44,763 nt of DNA from Pseudomonas fuscovaginae SE-1. GTDB lineage: Bacteria > Pseudomonadota > Gammaproteobacteria > Pseudomonadales > Pseudomonadaceae. The notes beneath the pieces are model-generated. The model saw only the letters and a program-made list of their open reading frames with translations. It made no database searches and was not told the DNA's origin. The DNA lies in NCBI RefSeq assembly GCF_000364705.1, contig NZ_AQOH01000343.1, forward strand, positions 1 to 44,763. Direction: 5' to 3'. The position numbers were made by a program, and so were the translations under genes. Below are positions 25,460-33,468 of the stretch, piece after piece. The first letter of the stretch is position 1. Each line of letters begins with the position of its first letter.

Positions 25460-27286
25460 ATGACCGATCATCCCAACGAACCCCAGAGCCCCATCGAAGC
25501 CCATGGGATCATCGGCGACATGGGCAGCGCCGCGCTGATCAACGACCGTGGTAGCGTCGACTTTTTCTGCTGGCCGGCCTTCGACAGCCCGGCGATCTTC
25601 TGTGCCCTGCTCGACAGCCCCGACGCCGGGATTTTCCAGTTGGCCCCGGACCTGCCCGACGCGCGCCGCGAGCAGATCTACCTGCCCGACACCAACATCC
25701 TGCGCACCCGCTGGCTGAGTGCCCAGGCGGTGGTGGAAATCACCGACCTGCTGCCGGTCAGCGACGACGTGGACGACCTGCCGCTGCTGGTCCGTTGCGT
25801 GCGGGTGGTCAGCGGCCAGGCCACCTTCCACCTGCGTTGCGCGGTACGCCACGACTATGCCCGCGCCACGACCACGGCCCGCCTGGATGACGACGATGTC
25901 TGCTTCGACGCACCTGGCCAACCGAGCCTGCGCCTGCACGCCGACCAACCACTGCGGGTTGAACGGAACGCCGCCGTCGCCAGCTTCCACCTGGGCCAGG
26001 GACAGGAGGCCGAGTTCCTCCTCGGCGCCCTCGACGACCCACGGGTCAGGCTCGGCGACGGCCACCTGGCCCTGCAACACACCATCACCTTCTGGCAGCA
26101 CTGGGTCGGCCAGTCCACCTACCGTGGCCGCTGGCGCGAAGCGGTCAACCGCTCGGCGCTGGCCCTCAAGCTGCTGACCTCGCGCAAGCACGGCGCGATC
26201 CTCGCCGCCGCGACCTTCGGCCTGCCGGAAAGCCCCGGCGGGCAACGCAACTGGGACTATCGCTACACCTGGATCCGCGACGCCTCGTTCACCATCTACG
26301 CCTTCATGCGCCTGGGTTATGTCGAGGTCGCCAACAATTTCATGCGCTGGCTGCGCCGGCGTATCGACGACGGTTGCGACCAGTCCATCAAGCTCAATGT
26401 CCTGTATGCCATCGACGGTACCCAGGAGTTGCCCGAGATCGAGCTGACGCACCTGTCCGGCCACGGCAATGCCCGCCCGGTACGCATCGGCAACCAGGCG
26501 TGGGAACAAGTGCAGCTGGATATCTTCGGCGAGCTGATGGATGCGGTATACCTGACCAACAAGTATGGCGAAGCGATTTCCCACCAGGGTTGGCTGCGCG
26601 TCGGCCAGGTCATCGATCATGTCTGTGCCAACTGGAACCAGCCGGATGTGGGCATCTGGGAGATGCGCGGTGGCAAGCACCATTTCCTGCACTCGCGGCT
26701 GATGTGCTGGGTGGCCCTCGATCGCGCCATCCGCCTGGCCTCCAAACGCTCGCTGCCGGCGCCATTCGCCCGCTGGGACGAAGCTCGCCAGGCGATCCAC
26801 AACGATATCTGGAACAACTTCTGGAACGCTGAACGCGGGCACTTCGTCCAGCACACCGGCGGCACCGGCCTGGACGGCTCGATGCTGCTGATGCCGCTGG
26901 TACGCTTCGTCGGCGCCACCGACCCGCACTGGCTGGCGACCCTGGACGCCATCGAAAAAAGCCTGGTACGCGACGGCCTGGTCTACCGCTACCGCAACGA
27001 TGATCACCCCATCGATGGCCTGCCGGGCAACGAAGGCGCCTTCGCCGCCTGCTCGTTCTGGTACGTCGAGTGCCTGGCTCGCGCCGGCCGCGTGGAGCAG
27101 GCGCACCTGGAGTTCGAACAGTTGCTGCGCTACGCCAACCCGCTGGGCCTGTATGCCGAAGAGTTCGACCCGCAAGCCCGTCACCTGGGCAACACGCCGC
27201 AGGCCCTGACCCACCTGGCGCTGATCAGCGCGGCGTGCTTTCTCGACCGCAAACTCAGCGGCGACGTCACACCCTGGCAGCCTTGA
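25460..27286 (+). CDS. Glycoside hydrolase family 15 protein (glucoamylase/trehalase-like)
   Basis: A 608-residue cytoplasmic protein with the two-part layout of bacterial GH15 enzymes. The N-terminal beta-rich trehalase-like domain begins near EAHGIIGDMGSAALINDRGS, VDFFCWPAFDSPAIF. The C-terminal (alpha/alpha)6 barrel is recognised by NWDYRYTWIRDASFTIYAF. Candidate catalytic glutamates are E401 in VGIWEMRGGKHHF and E567/E568 in LYAEEFDPQARHLGN. Known members cleave alpha-glucans, isomaltose or trehalose from the non-reducing end. No signal peptide is visible, so a role in intracellular glycogen, trehalose or osmolyte turnover is likely (inference). It appears monocistronic. Confidence 0.92.
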   Translation: MTDHPNEPQSPIEAHGIIGDMGSAALINDRGSVDFFCWPAFDSPAIFCALLDSPDAGIFQLAPDLPDARREQIYLPDTNILRTRWLSAQAVVEITDLLPVSDDVDDLPLLVRCVRVVSGQATFHLRCAVRHDYARATTTARLDDDDVCFDAPGQPSLRLHADQPLRVERNAAVASFHLGQGQEAEFLLGALDDPRVRLGDGHLALQHTITFWQHWVGQSTYRGRWREAVNRSALALKLLTSRKHGAILAAATFGLPESPGGQRNWDYRYTWIRDASFTIYAFMRLGYVEVANNFMRWLRRRIDDGCDQSIKLNVLYAIDGTQELPEIELTHLSGHGNARPVRIGNQAWEQVQLDIFGELMDAVYLTNKYGEAISHQGWLRVGQVIDHVCANWNQPDVGIWEMRGGKHHFLHSRLMCWVALDRAIRLASKRSLPAPFARWDEARQAIHNDIWNNFWNAERGHFVQHTGGTGLDGSMLLMPLVRFVGATDPHWLATLDAIEKSLVRDGLVYRYRNDDHPIDGLPGNEGAFAACSFWYVECLARAGRVEQAHLEFEQLLRYANPLGLYAEEFDPQARHLGNTPQALTHLALISAACFLDRKLSGDVTPWQP

Positions 27287-27403
27287 ATGAAGAGGCCTGT
27301 AGCCTTTGTATGAAGTTTGTAACTAAATTGAATATATTTGATATCTCGTCGATACACTGGTGAAAATTCTTTCAACAACCCTACATTCGACAGGATATTT
27401 CCC

Positions 27404-27475
27404 ATGGTTTTCTCACCAGAAACCGGGCAGGACGCCAAGGCCGCCAGCCACCTCGTTGCGGGAGGTCGGGTATGA
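27404..27475 (+). CDS. Small 23-residue ORF coupled to the downstream unknown gene
   Basis: ATG at 27404 is preceded by AGGA at eight bases. The frame encodes M-V-F-S-P-E-T-G-Q-D-A-K-A-A-S-H-L-V-A-G-G-R-V and ends in a TGA that overlaps the next gene's start as ATGA. The next gene's ribosome-binding site GGGAGG lies inside this frame. Good initiation signals at both starts suggest a translated leader peptide or coupled small protein. No homologue is recognised. Confidence 0.5.
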   Translation: MVFSPETGQDAKAASHLVAGGRV

Positions 27476-27975
27476 GCGTAGGTTCGATCAGCGCGTGGGC
27501 CACCGAGATGCGCTCGCGGGTTCTCAAGCAGGGCACTGCCGCGGCGGAAAAGGCCGCCAAGCAGAAGGTCAAGACCGACGAAGTCCTCAAGGACATCAAG
27601 CCGGACCCGAAGGCCCTCGACACGGCCAAGATGGCCAAGGACAAGCTGCAGTCGAAGTTCCAGGGTTTCGATCCGAAGGCGGTCACCCCCGAGCAATTGT
27701 CCAGGTACAGTGACATCCTCAAGGAACAGGGCCTGATCAGCGCCTCCACGGCGAACCTGCTGTCCAGCGCCGGTACGCAGAAGAAACCGAACGAGAAGTT
27801 CAACGCCCTGGATTACTTCGCCAACCAGATCAGCACGCTGCAGAGCGGCCCGAACAAGAACGAGCCGTTCGCCAACACCATGATTCCCGAGTACAAGCGG
27901 GCGATCAGCGTGATGCTCAACCTGCAGCAGTTCGCCAATTCCGGCGCCAGCATCTCCATCGACACCAAGGCCTGA
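27472..27975 (+). CDS. Conserved-looking protein of unknown function, 167 residues
   Basis: The start ATG has GGGAGG at seven bases and overlaps a short upstream frame (ATGA). The first 70 residues are rich in Lys, Ala and Asp and likely helical (KGTAAAEKAAKQKVKTDEVL-like character). The rest includes QLSRYSDILKEQGLISASTANLLSS and FNALDYFANQISTLQSG, ending with IPEYKRAISVMLNLQQFANS. No signal peptide or membrane segment is seen. Codon use matches the neighbours, so it is probably a real chromosomal gene. I do not recognise the family. It is preceded by an AT-rich region (27300-27400) that could hold its promoter, and followed by a hairpin. Confidence 0.75.
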   Translation: MSVGSISAWATEMRSRVLKQGTAAAEKAAKQKVKTDEVLKDIKPDPKALDTAKMAKDKLQSKFQGFDPKAVTPEQLSRYSDILKEQGLISASTANLLSSAGTQKKPNEKFNALDYFANQISTLQSGPNKNEPFANTMIPEYKRAISVMLNLQQFANSGASISIDTKA

Positions 27976-27988
27976 GTGCCCTCCCTCA

Positions 27989-28012
27989 CCCGTGGCGTAG
28001 ACGCGCCACGGG
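27989..28012 (+). terminator. Hairpin after the unknown 167-residue gene
   Basis: A 9-bp perfect stem CCCGTGGCG/CGCCACGGG with a 6-base loop lies 14 bases past the stop. Only a C/T-rich, not U-rich, tail follows, so termination efficiency is uncertain. Confidence 0.5.
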
Positions 28013-28082
28013 CGTCCTGCCGCTTCCTCTCTTGGCACACGGTACTCCACCGGCCGGCCCATCCCGTGCGCGCCGCCCAATC

Positions 28083-28123
28083 GCAAATGATTTTTATCTA
28101 TTAATACAAATGATTATTATATA
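28083..28123. promoter_or_regulatory. Two Fur-box-like sequences upstream of mntH
   Basis: Within a very AT-rich patch, AATGATTTTTATC (from 28086) and AATGATTATTATA (from 28110) match 9 and 10 of 13 bases of the Fur consensus core AATGATAATCATT. They lie about 130-170 bases before the mntH start. Iron- or manganese-responsive control is plausible. Confidence 0.45.
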
Positions 28124-28251
28124 GATTGAAATCCGAATCATTCGCGCAAACTGGAGCACCCGCAAGATGCCAAGCACCACCCGACGGGCTTGGGCCGAAG
28201 CCTGCAAGCGTCTAAGCTGGGGACCCCATTCCTCTCGCCTTGGATCGCCGT

Positions 28252-29574
28252 GTGAAATTCAGCCTGCCGAAAGTTGCCACCGCCCCCTTCTGCCCTTCTG
28301 AAGTGAACGGCTCGATCGCAGTCGACAGCGGCGCGCCGTTCTTCAAGCGCGTGTTGCGCTTCGCTGGTCCCGGCCTGCTGGTTTCCATCGGCTACATGGA
28401 CCCGGGCAACTGGGCCACGGCCATCGAGGCCGGCTCGCGCTACGGCTACAGCCTGCTGTTCGTGGTGCTGCTGGCGAGCCTGGCGGGCATGGCGGTGCAG
28501 TGTCTGTGCTCACGCCTGGGCATCGCCACCGGCCGCGACCTGGCGCAACTCTGTCGTGACCGCTACAGCCCCCGTTCGGCTAAGGCCCAGTGGCTGCTCG
28601 CGGAAATTTCCATCATCGCCACGGACCTGGCCGAAGTGCTCGGTTGTGCCCTGGCCTTCCACCTGCTGCTGGGTTGCTCGCTGACCTTCGGTATCGTCCT
28701 GACAGCCTTCGACACACTGCTGATCCTGGCCCTGCAGAACCGCGGCTTCCGTCGCCTGGAAGCGATCATGCTGGTGCTGGTGGCGACCATCGGCGTGTGT
28801 TTCTTCATCGAGCTGGTGCTGATCAAGCCCTACTGGCCGGACGTGTTCAGCGGTTTCAAGCCATCGACCTCGACCCTGAACGAAGCCGCGCCGCTGTACC
28901 TGGCCATCGGCATTCTCGGGGCGACCGTGATGCCGCACAACCTCTACCTGCATACCTCCATCGTGCAGACCCGCCTGGTCGGCAAGGATCTCGCCAGTCG
29001 TCGCGACGCGGTCCGCCTGGCGCGCTTCGACACCATCGGTTCGCTGGCCCTGGCACTGCTGGTGAACGCGGCGATCCTGATACTGGCGGCGGCGGCCTTC
29101 CACCAGTCCGGTCATACCGAGGTGGTGGAGATCCAGGACGCCTACCACCTGCTCGACCCGCTGGTGGGCGGCGCCTTCGCCAGTATCCTGTTCGGCATCG
29201 CGCTGCTCGCTTCGGGGCAGAGTTCGACCTTCACCGGCACCATCGCCGGCCAGGTGATCATGGAAGGCTACCTGAACCTGAAGATTCCCTGCTGGCAGCG
29301 CCGCCTGATCACCCGTGGTCTGGCACTGATCCCGGCGTTCATCGGCGTCTGGCTGATGGGCGAAGGCGCCGTCGGCAAGCTGCTGGTGCTGAGCCAGGTG
29401 GTGCTGAGCCTGCAACTGCCGTTCGCCCTGTACCCGCTGATCCGCATGACCAGCGACGAGCGCCTGATGGGCGAGTTCGTCAACCGCTGGTACACCCAGG
29501 GCCTGGCCTGGCTGCTGTTCGTGGCGATCAGCGCGGCGAACGTCTGGCTGATCGCCCAGGTCTTCAGCGACTGA
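28252..29574 (+). CDS. mntH: NRAMP-family divalent metal (Mn2+/Fe2+) transporter
   Basis: A 440-residue proton-coupled importer with 11-12 predicted membrane helices. The metal-site motifs are both intact: DPGNW at residues 50-54 (helix 1) and MPHN at 227-230 (helix 6). The transport signature GQSSTFTGTIAGQVIMEGYL is also present. The start is read as GTG at 28252 (protein MKFSLPKV...). A TTG four codons earlier is the alternative, and neither has a strong ribosome-binding site. Manganese uptake supports oxidative-stress enzymes. The upstream AT-rich patch with Fur-like sites and a strong downstream terminator mark it as a single-gene unit. Confidence 0.95.
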   Translation: MKFSLPKVATAPFCPSEVNGSIAVDSGAPFFKRVLRFAGPGLLVSIGYMDPGNWATAIEAGSRYGYSLLFVVLLASLAGMAVQCLCSRLGIATGRDLAQLCRDRYSPRSAKAQWLLAEISIIATDLAEVLGCALAFHLLLGCSLTFGIVLTAFDTLLILALQNRGFRRLEAIMLVLVATIGVCFFIELVLIKPYWPDVFSGFKPSTSTLNEAAPLYLAIGILGATVMPHNLYLHTSIVQTRLVGKDLASRRDAVRLARFDTIGSLALALLVNAAILILAAAAFHQSGHTEVVEIQDAYHLLDPLVGGAFASILFGIALLASGQSSTFTGTIAGQVIMEGYLNLKIPCWQRRLITRGLALIPAFIGVWLMGEGAVGKLLVLSQVVLSLQLPFALYPLIRMTSDERLMGEFVNRWYTQGLAWLLFVAISAANVWLIAQVFSD

Positions 29575-29581
29575 CGCGACG

Positions 29582-29610
29582 ACGCCCCGGCCAGGACCGG
29601 GGCGTTCTTT
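29582..29610 (+). terminator. Rho-independent terminator of mntH
   Basis: A 9-bp stem ACGCCCCGG/CCGGGGCGT with a 6-base loop is followed by TCTTT, beginning 8 bases past the mntH stop. It separates mntH from the convergent protease gene. Confidence 0.85.
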
Positions 29611-29620
29611 CAAGCCAGAC

Positions 29621-32167
29621 TCATGGACAGCCGTGATCGCCCAACAGCGTCCATTCGACACCCGGTGGTGCCCGGTTCACCCAGTATTTGGCCTGGTACA
29701 GCTTGCCCTGGTGGATCACCTGGTTGCCCGCCACATAGGGCCGTGACTGCCAGGGGACCGGCAGGTTGCTGACCAGGGCGAAGGCATCGACCCGATCCGG
29801 CGCCACGCCGCGGGTCGACCAGCCGGCCCGCCAGACCACGCCGTTGTGCTGCACCATGTCGCCGCCGACATAGGTCTTGCCCGACTCCCATGGCCGGTAC
29901 TGGCCGGCAGCCGGATCGCCGGGGGCACAATCCTCGCCACCACCGCCGCCAGCGGTGACAGTCACCGCGTGGTAGGCACTGCTGGTACGGTTCTGCGAGT
30001 CGGTCACGGTCAGCACCACGGTACGCGGGCCGGCACTTGCCGGCGCGGCGAGGCTGACACTGGGGTTGGCCGACGTGGACGGCGTGAAGCCATTGGCCGA
30101 CCAGGCGTACTTCAGGTCCGCCCCCGTCGAGCCGGTACCGGACAGGTTGAGAAGCTTGCCGGCCTCGACCCTATTCCCGCCGGACACCACCGCCACCGGC
30201 GGCGCGATCACCGGAGGCAGGATTCTCAGGTTGTGCGCCTTGCCGGCGTGGGCCAGGCCGTCGTCGACGGTCACCTCGAACCGGTACTCAGGGGTACTGC
30301 TGAACGGCGGCGCGGTAAAGCGCAACAGCGCGCCATCCGGCACGGCACCGACGATACCGCTGGGAATGCGCCAGTCGAAACGCAGCGGCGCGGCCCCGGG
30401 GTTGCTGGAGCTGGATCCCGACGCATCAAGCTCCACCGGGGCACCGGCCGACACCGCGGACGGACCGGCGATGACCACGGTCGGTGGCAGCGGCTGATGG
30501 GCGACCTTTCTGACCAGCAGCGTGTCTTCCAGTTTCAGGGACTGACCGGCGCGGCGGACCTCCACCGCGATCGGAAGCGGCGTATCGACGTCCACGCGCG
30601 GCGCGGTCAGGCTGATTTCCTCCTGGTTGCCGGGCGTGCCGATCAGGCCCTCGGTGTGCCATTGATAATCGACGGGCCGGGCATCCGGGTTGGACAGCAC
30701 CACCTTGAGGGTGAAGGACGACTGTGACTCGACCTCGCCCGGGCTGGCCAACTGGCCAAGGGGCGGGCTGCCACTGTAGTCGCGCAGCATTTTCTCCACC
30801 GCCAGCTTCAGGTCCGGCTGCACTCCGATAGGCTTGTTCTTGTCGGGAAAGGGCAAGGGGTGGCCGGTCTCCTGGAGAATCCGGCGCATGATCTTCGGAG
30901 GTACCGGGCCGATACCATTGGCATTGGCGATGCTCTGCATCAGGGCCACCGCCCCGGCCAGGATCGGGTTGGCCGACGACGTGCCACTGTAGGTATGGGT
31001 GTAGAGCGTCGTCGGGTTGGCTGGCGAATAGCTGGTGGTGGTCACGTTGGAACCCCAGCTGAACATCCCGACACGCTTGCCGTACTCGCTGTACCACGCA
31101 CGCGCCCCCGTCGTCGGGTACGCTCCGCCGGCATAAATCGATCCGGAATCCAGCAGTTGCGGGTCATAGCGCCCGCCAAAGTACGGATCGTCCAGGTTGA
31201 TATTGCCGTTGGCGGCGGCGATCACCACATGCACGCCCTTTTCCTGGGTCAACCAGGAGATCTCGTCCAGAATGGCGTCGCTGTATTCAACCGGCATGTA
31301 GCAGGGAGTCGCCGGACAGACCGACTCCGGCAGTCGACCAACGCTGTAGTGAACCCCGACCTGCACCACGTCTCCCGGTTTCAACTGCGGCCCCAGGTCC
31401 AGCAAACCGCCAGTACCGAACTTCGTGTAGCCGGCCATGGCCCTGGGCACGAACCCGACGGTGCCATAGTCGTTGTCCAGGGAGAACATCACCCCGGCAC
31501 TCGCCGTATCGTGGTGGCCGACCTCATGCTCACGCAGTTTCCAGTGGGTGACGAAAGGCTTGGGCAGGTCGACATGATCATAGGCCCAATGGTCGATCTC
31601 ATCGGAAATGACCCGCACATTCTCCCCGTATCCGCCCGGATAGCGCCTGAGCGCGAGTGCATCCAGCCCGCCAAGCTTGTAGGGCTCGACCGGTTCCGGC
31701 GACAGCAGGTAATTCTGCCGACCGGTGTAGTCGGGCGGCGTGCCGCGCTGGCCGGCCTGCCGGGCCATCTCCGGCTCCGGTACACGCGGCGGCTCGCCCT
31801 GCTCCAGGCTGACGGGCTCGGGCTCGACATAGGCCCGTTGCACCAGCGGGTTGAGCTTGAGCTGGTCGAGCAATGCCTGGACCTCCGCCTCCGACCGGCC
31901 GGTGATGGTGATCCGGTAGTAGCGGTCCAGGCGATGGCGTTCAAAGGCGTGGGTATCGGCCACGGAGCGCGCCGCCGGCAATTGGAACACCGGGGCAAAA
32001 CCGGGCTCGGCCTGCAACTGGCGCAACGCGCCGAAGTCTTGTGCACGGGTGGCGGCCACCTGGGGATTGGCCCGCAACAACACGATCACGGCATCGGAGC
32101 CGGCAGCGCCAACGCCCGTGGCCAGGGCCTGGAGGGACAAAAACAGAGACGTCAGGAACAGTTTCAT
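29621..32167 (-). CDS. Secreted S8 subtilisin-like protease with PKD-like and chitin-binding modules
   Basis: An 848-residue multidomain exoenzyme. It has a signal peptide (1-22) and an I9-type inhibitory propeptide (about 25-115). The S8 catalytic domain (about 180-465) has candidate triad D189/D192 in VISDEIDHW, H219 in HHDTASAG and S397 in YSGTSSANPILAGA, with oxyanion N320 in VIAAANGN. Two or three beta-sandwich PKD/Ig-like modules lie at about 470-740 (VVIAGPSAVSAGAPVELDAS, VVSGGNRVEAGKLLNLSG). A poly-Gly linker leads to two short CBM5/12 (ChtBD3)-like modules (757-800 and 804-845) with W-x-SGKTYVGGDMV and W-x-SRPYVAGNQV. The His motif HDTASAG departs from the usual HGTHVAG. Family knowledge suggests binding to chitin while degrading protein, useful against fungi, insects or nematodes. 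Confidence 0.88.
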   Translation of the reverse strand: MKLFLTSLFLSLQALATGVGAAGSDAVIVLLRANPQVAATRAQDFGALRQLQAEPGFAPVFQLPAARSVADTHAFERHRLDRYYRITITGRSEAEVQALLDQLKLNPLVQRAYVEPEPVSLEQGEPPRVPEPEMARQAGQRGTPPDYTGRQNYLLSPEPVEPYKLGGLDALALRRYPGGYGENVRVISDEIDHWAYDHVDLPKPFVTHWKLREHEVGHHDTASAGVMFSLDNDYGTVGFVPRAMAGYTKFGTGGLLDLGPQLKPGDVVQVGVHYSVGRLPESVCPATPCYMPVEYSDAILDEISWLTQEKGVHVVIAAANGNINLDDPYFGGRYDPQLLDSGSIYAGGAYPTTGARAWYSEYGKRVGMFSWGSNVTTTSYSPANPTTLYTHTYSGTSSANPILAGAVALMQSIANANGIGPVPPKIMRRILQETGHPLPFPDKNKPIGVQPDLKLAVEKMLRDYSGSPPLGQLASPGEVESQSSFTLKVVLSNPDARPVDYQWHTEGLIGTPGNQEEISLTAPRVDVDTPLPIAVEVRRAGQSLKLEDTLLVRKVAHQPLPPTVVIAGPSAVSAGAPVELDASGSSSSNPGAAPLRFDWRIPSGIVGAVPDGALLRFTAPPFSSTPEYRFEVTVDDGLAHAGKAHNLRILPPVIAPPVAVVSGGNRVEAGKLLNLSGTGSTGADLKYAWSANGFTPSTSANPSVSLAAPASAGPRTVVLTVTDSQNRTSSAYHAVTVTAGGGGGEDCAPGDPAAGQYRPWESGKTYVGGDMVQHNGVVWRAGWSTRGVAPDRVDAFALVSNLPVPWQSRPYVAGNQVIHQGKLYQAKYWVNRAPPGVEWTLLGDHGCP

Positions 32168-32385
32168 CGGACGGCCTCGCGAGTCGGTCTGATCGCCACA
32201 CGCTCCACGGCAGTCCGCGATGGACGGCGCTGGAACGTACCTTTCGGCACGACCACCTGCTCACGACACCCGGTAATGCATTCAATACGACAGAGCCGAT
32301 CCGGCACCCGCGTGCCGCTGACCGACTCCAGCTGAAACCGACACCTGGCCTGCACCGCGGTCCTGGAACCCAGGGACCGCCACAC
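32164..32385 (-). CDS. Possible small cysteine-containing ORF coupled to the protease gene
   Basis: A GTG-initiated 73-codon frame ends in a TGA overlapping the protease start as ATGA. It contains four cysteines (ARCRFQ, RLCRIECITGC) and the segment ESVSGTRVPDRLCR. This recalls small secreted Pseudomonas proteins with a V-T-G-S-R-x-P-x-x-x-C pattern, but no signal peptide is encoded in frame upstream (a TAG lies 10 codons before the GTG). It may be a 5'-truncated relic, a real coupled gene with a misjudged start, or chance. Confidence 0.3.
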   Translation of the reverse strand: MWRSLGSRTAVQARCRFQLESVSGTRVPDRLCRIECITGCREQVVVPKGTFQRRPSRTAVERVAIRPTREAVR

Positions 32386-32601
32386 GCCAGGAGCAGTTGG
32401 AAGACTACTGCGTTTGACTATATACGACGGCTGCCGGCCCCAGCGAACCGTCGCTATACGAAATCGGTATCTGCGCCGATACCGTTCTTCCAGGCGGTTC
32501 TATGTACCCGCTCGCTTACCACTGACGCCGACGCCATGGCGGCATGGACCCGTTCGGGCCGTTAGCGATTACACTGTCCCTCCATTGCCCCGGGACACCC
32601 C
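32386..32601. other. Intergenic region between the protease and LysR genes
   Basis: Beyond the possible small frame, about 216 bases of the 434-base gap between the divergent protease and LysR genes show no convincing gene. They should contain both promoters. No strong dyad or terminator was recognised. Confidence 0.5.
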
Positions 32602-33465
32602 ATGGATATCGACCTCGCCCGCACCTTTCTCGAAATCGCCCGCTGCGGCAGCCTGGTGGCGGCCGCCGAGAAGCTGCACGTGACCCAGACCGCGATCACC
32701 GCCCGGGTACAGAAACTCGAAAGCCAGCTCGATGCACGGTTGTTCGTGCGCAACCGCGCCGGCGCCCGATTGACCGCCGATGGCGAGGCCTTCGTCGTCT
32801 ACGCCAACCAGCTGGTGCAGACCTGGGATGCCGCCCGCCGCGATCTGCCGCTGCCGCAGGGGTTCAACAACGTGCTGCACATCGGCGGTGAAGTCAGCCT
32901 CTGCAACCCGCTGATTCTCAGTTGGGCCAATGCCCTGCGCAAGCATATTCCGACCCACGCCCTGCGCACGGAAATCCGCGACGGCGAGCAACTGCTGCGC
33001 CAGCTCGAACTGGGCGTACTCGATGCCGCACTGGTCTACCAGCCGACCTACTGGCCGGGACTGCAGGTCGAGCAGTTGTTGGAGGAAAAGCTGATCCTGG
33101 TACGCCTGACGGAAAACCCCGAGCCCTACGTGTACATCGACTGGGGCGAGGGCTTCCGTCGCCAGCACGATGCCGCCCTGCCGGACAAGGCCCGGGCCGC
33201 CGCCAGCTTCAACCTCGGGCCGGTGGCCCTGCAGTTCATCCTGGGCAACGGCGGCTCCGGCTACTTCCGCACCCGCGTGGTCCAGAGCTACCTGGACAGT
33301 GGCGTGATGGAACGGGTGCCCAAGGCGCCGGAGTTCAGCTACCCGACCTACCTGGTGTATGCCCGCGAACGGGACTCGGCGACCCTGCAGAAGGCCTTCG
33401 AACTGCTGCGCGACATCGTCAGGGCCGACACCGACTGGTCCCAGCGCTGGGACCCGATGATCTGA
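32602..33465 (+). CDS. LysR-family regulator
   Basis: A 287-residue LysR-type regulator. The helix-turn-helix is in residues 1-60 (ARTFLEIARCGSLVAAAEKL, TQTAITARVQKLESQLDARL, FVRNRAGARLTADGEAFV). The effector domain starts near residue 90 with NVLHIGGEVSLCNPLILSWA and contains the SFNLGPVALQFILGNGGSGYF segment. The MDIDLARTFLEIARCGSLVA start resembles HexA/PecT- or LrhA-like virulence and motility regulators of pseudomonads. It lies divergent from the secreted protease gene across 434 bases, so control of the protease is plausible but unproven. The next gene downstream is convergent. Confidence 0.92.
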   Translation: MDIDLARTFLEIARCGSLVAAAEKLHVTQTAITARVQKLESQLDARLFVRNRAGARLTADGEAFVVYANQLVQTWDAARRDLPLPQGFNNVLHIGGEVSLCNPLILSWANALRKHIPTHALRTEIRDGEQLLRQLELGVLDAALVYQPTYWPGLQVEQLLEEKLILVRLTENPEPYVYIDWGEGFRRQHDAALPDKARAAASFNLGPVALQFILGNGGSGYFRTRVVQSYLDSGVMERVPKAPEFSYPTYLVYARERDSATLQKAFELLRDIVRADTDWSQRWDPMI

Positions 33466-33468
33466 GTC

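Noticed and set aside
23411..27214. Long minus-strand frames across the dehydrogenase and GH15 genes
   Set aside because: They are shadows of genes with complete active-site motifs on the plus strand, and their composition is typical of antisense translation.
28124..28251. A manganese riboswitch (yybP-ykoY type) ahead of mntH
   Set aside because: The conserved GGGGAGUA-type core and the paired loops of that class were not found in the leader.
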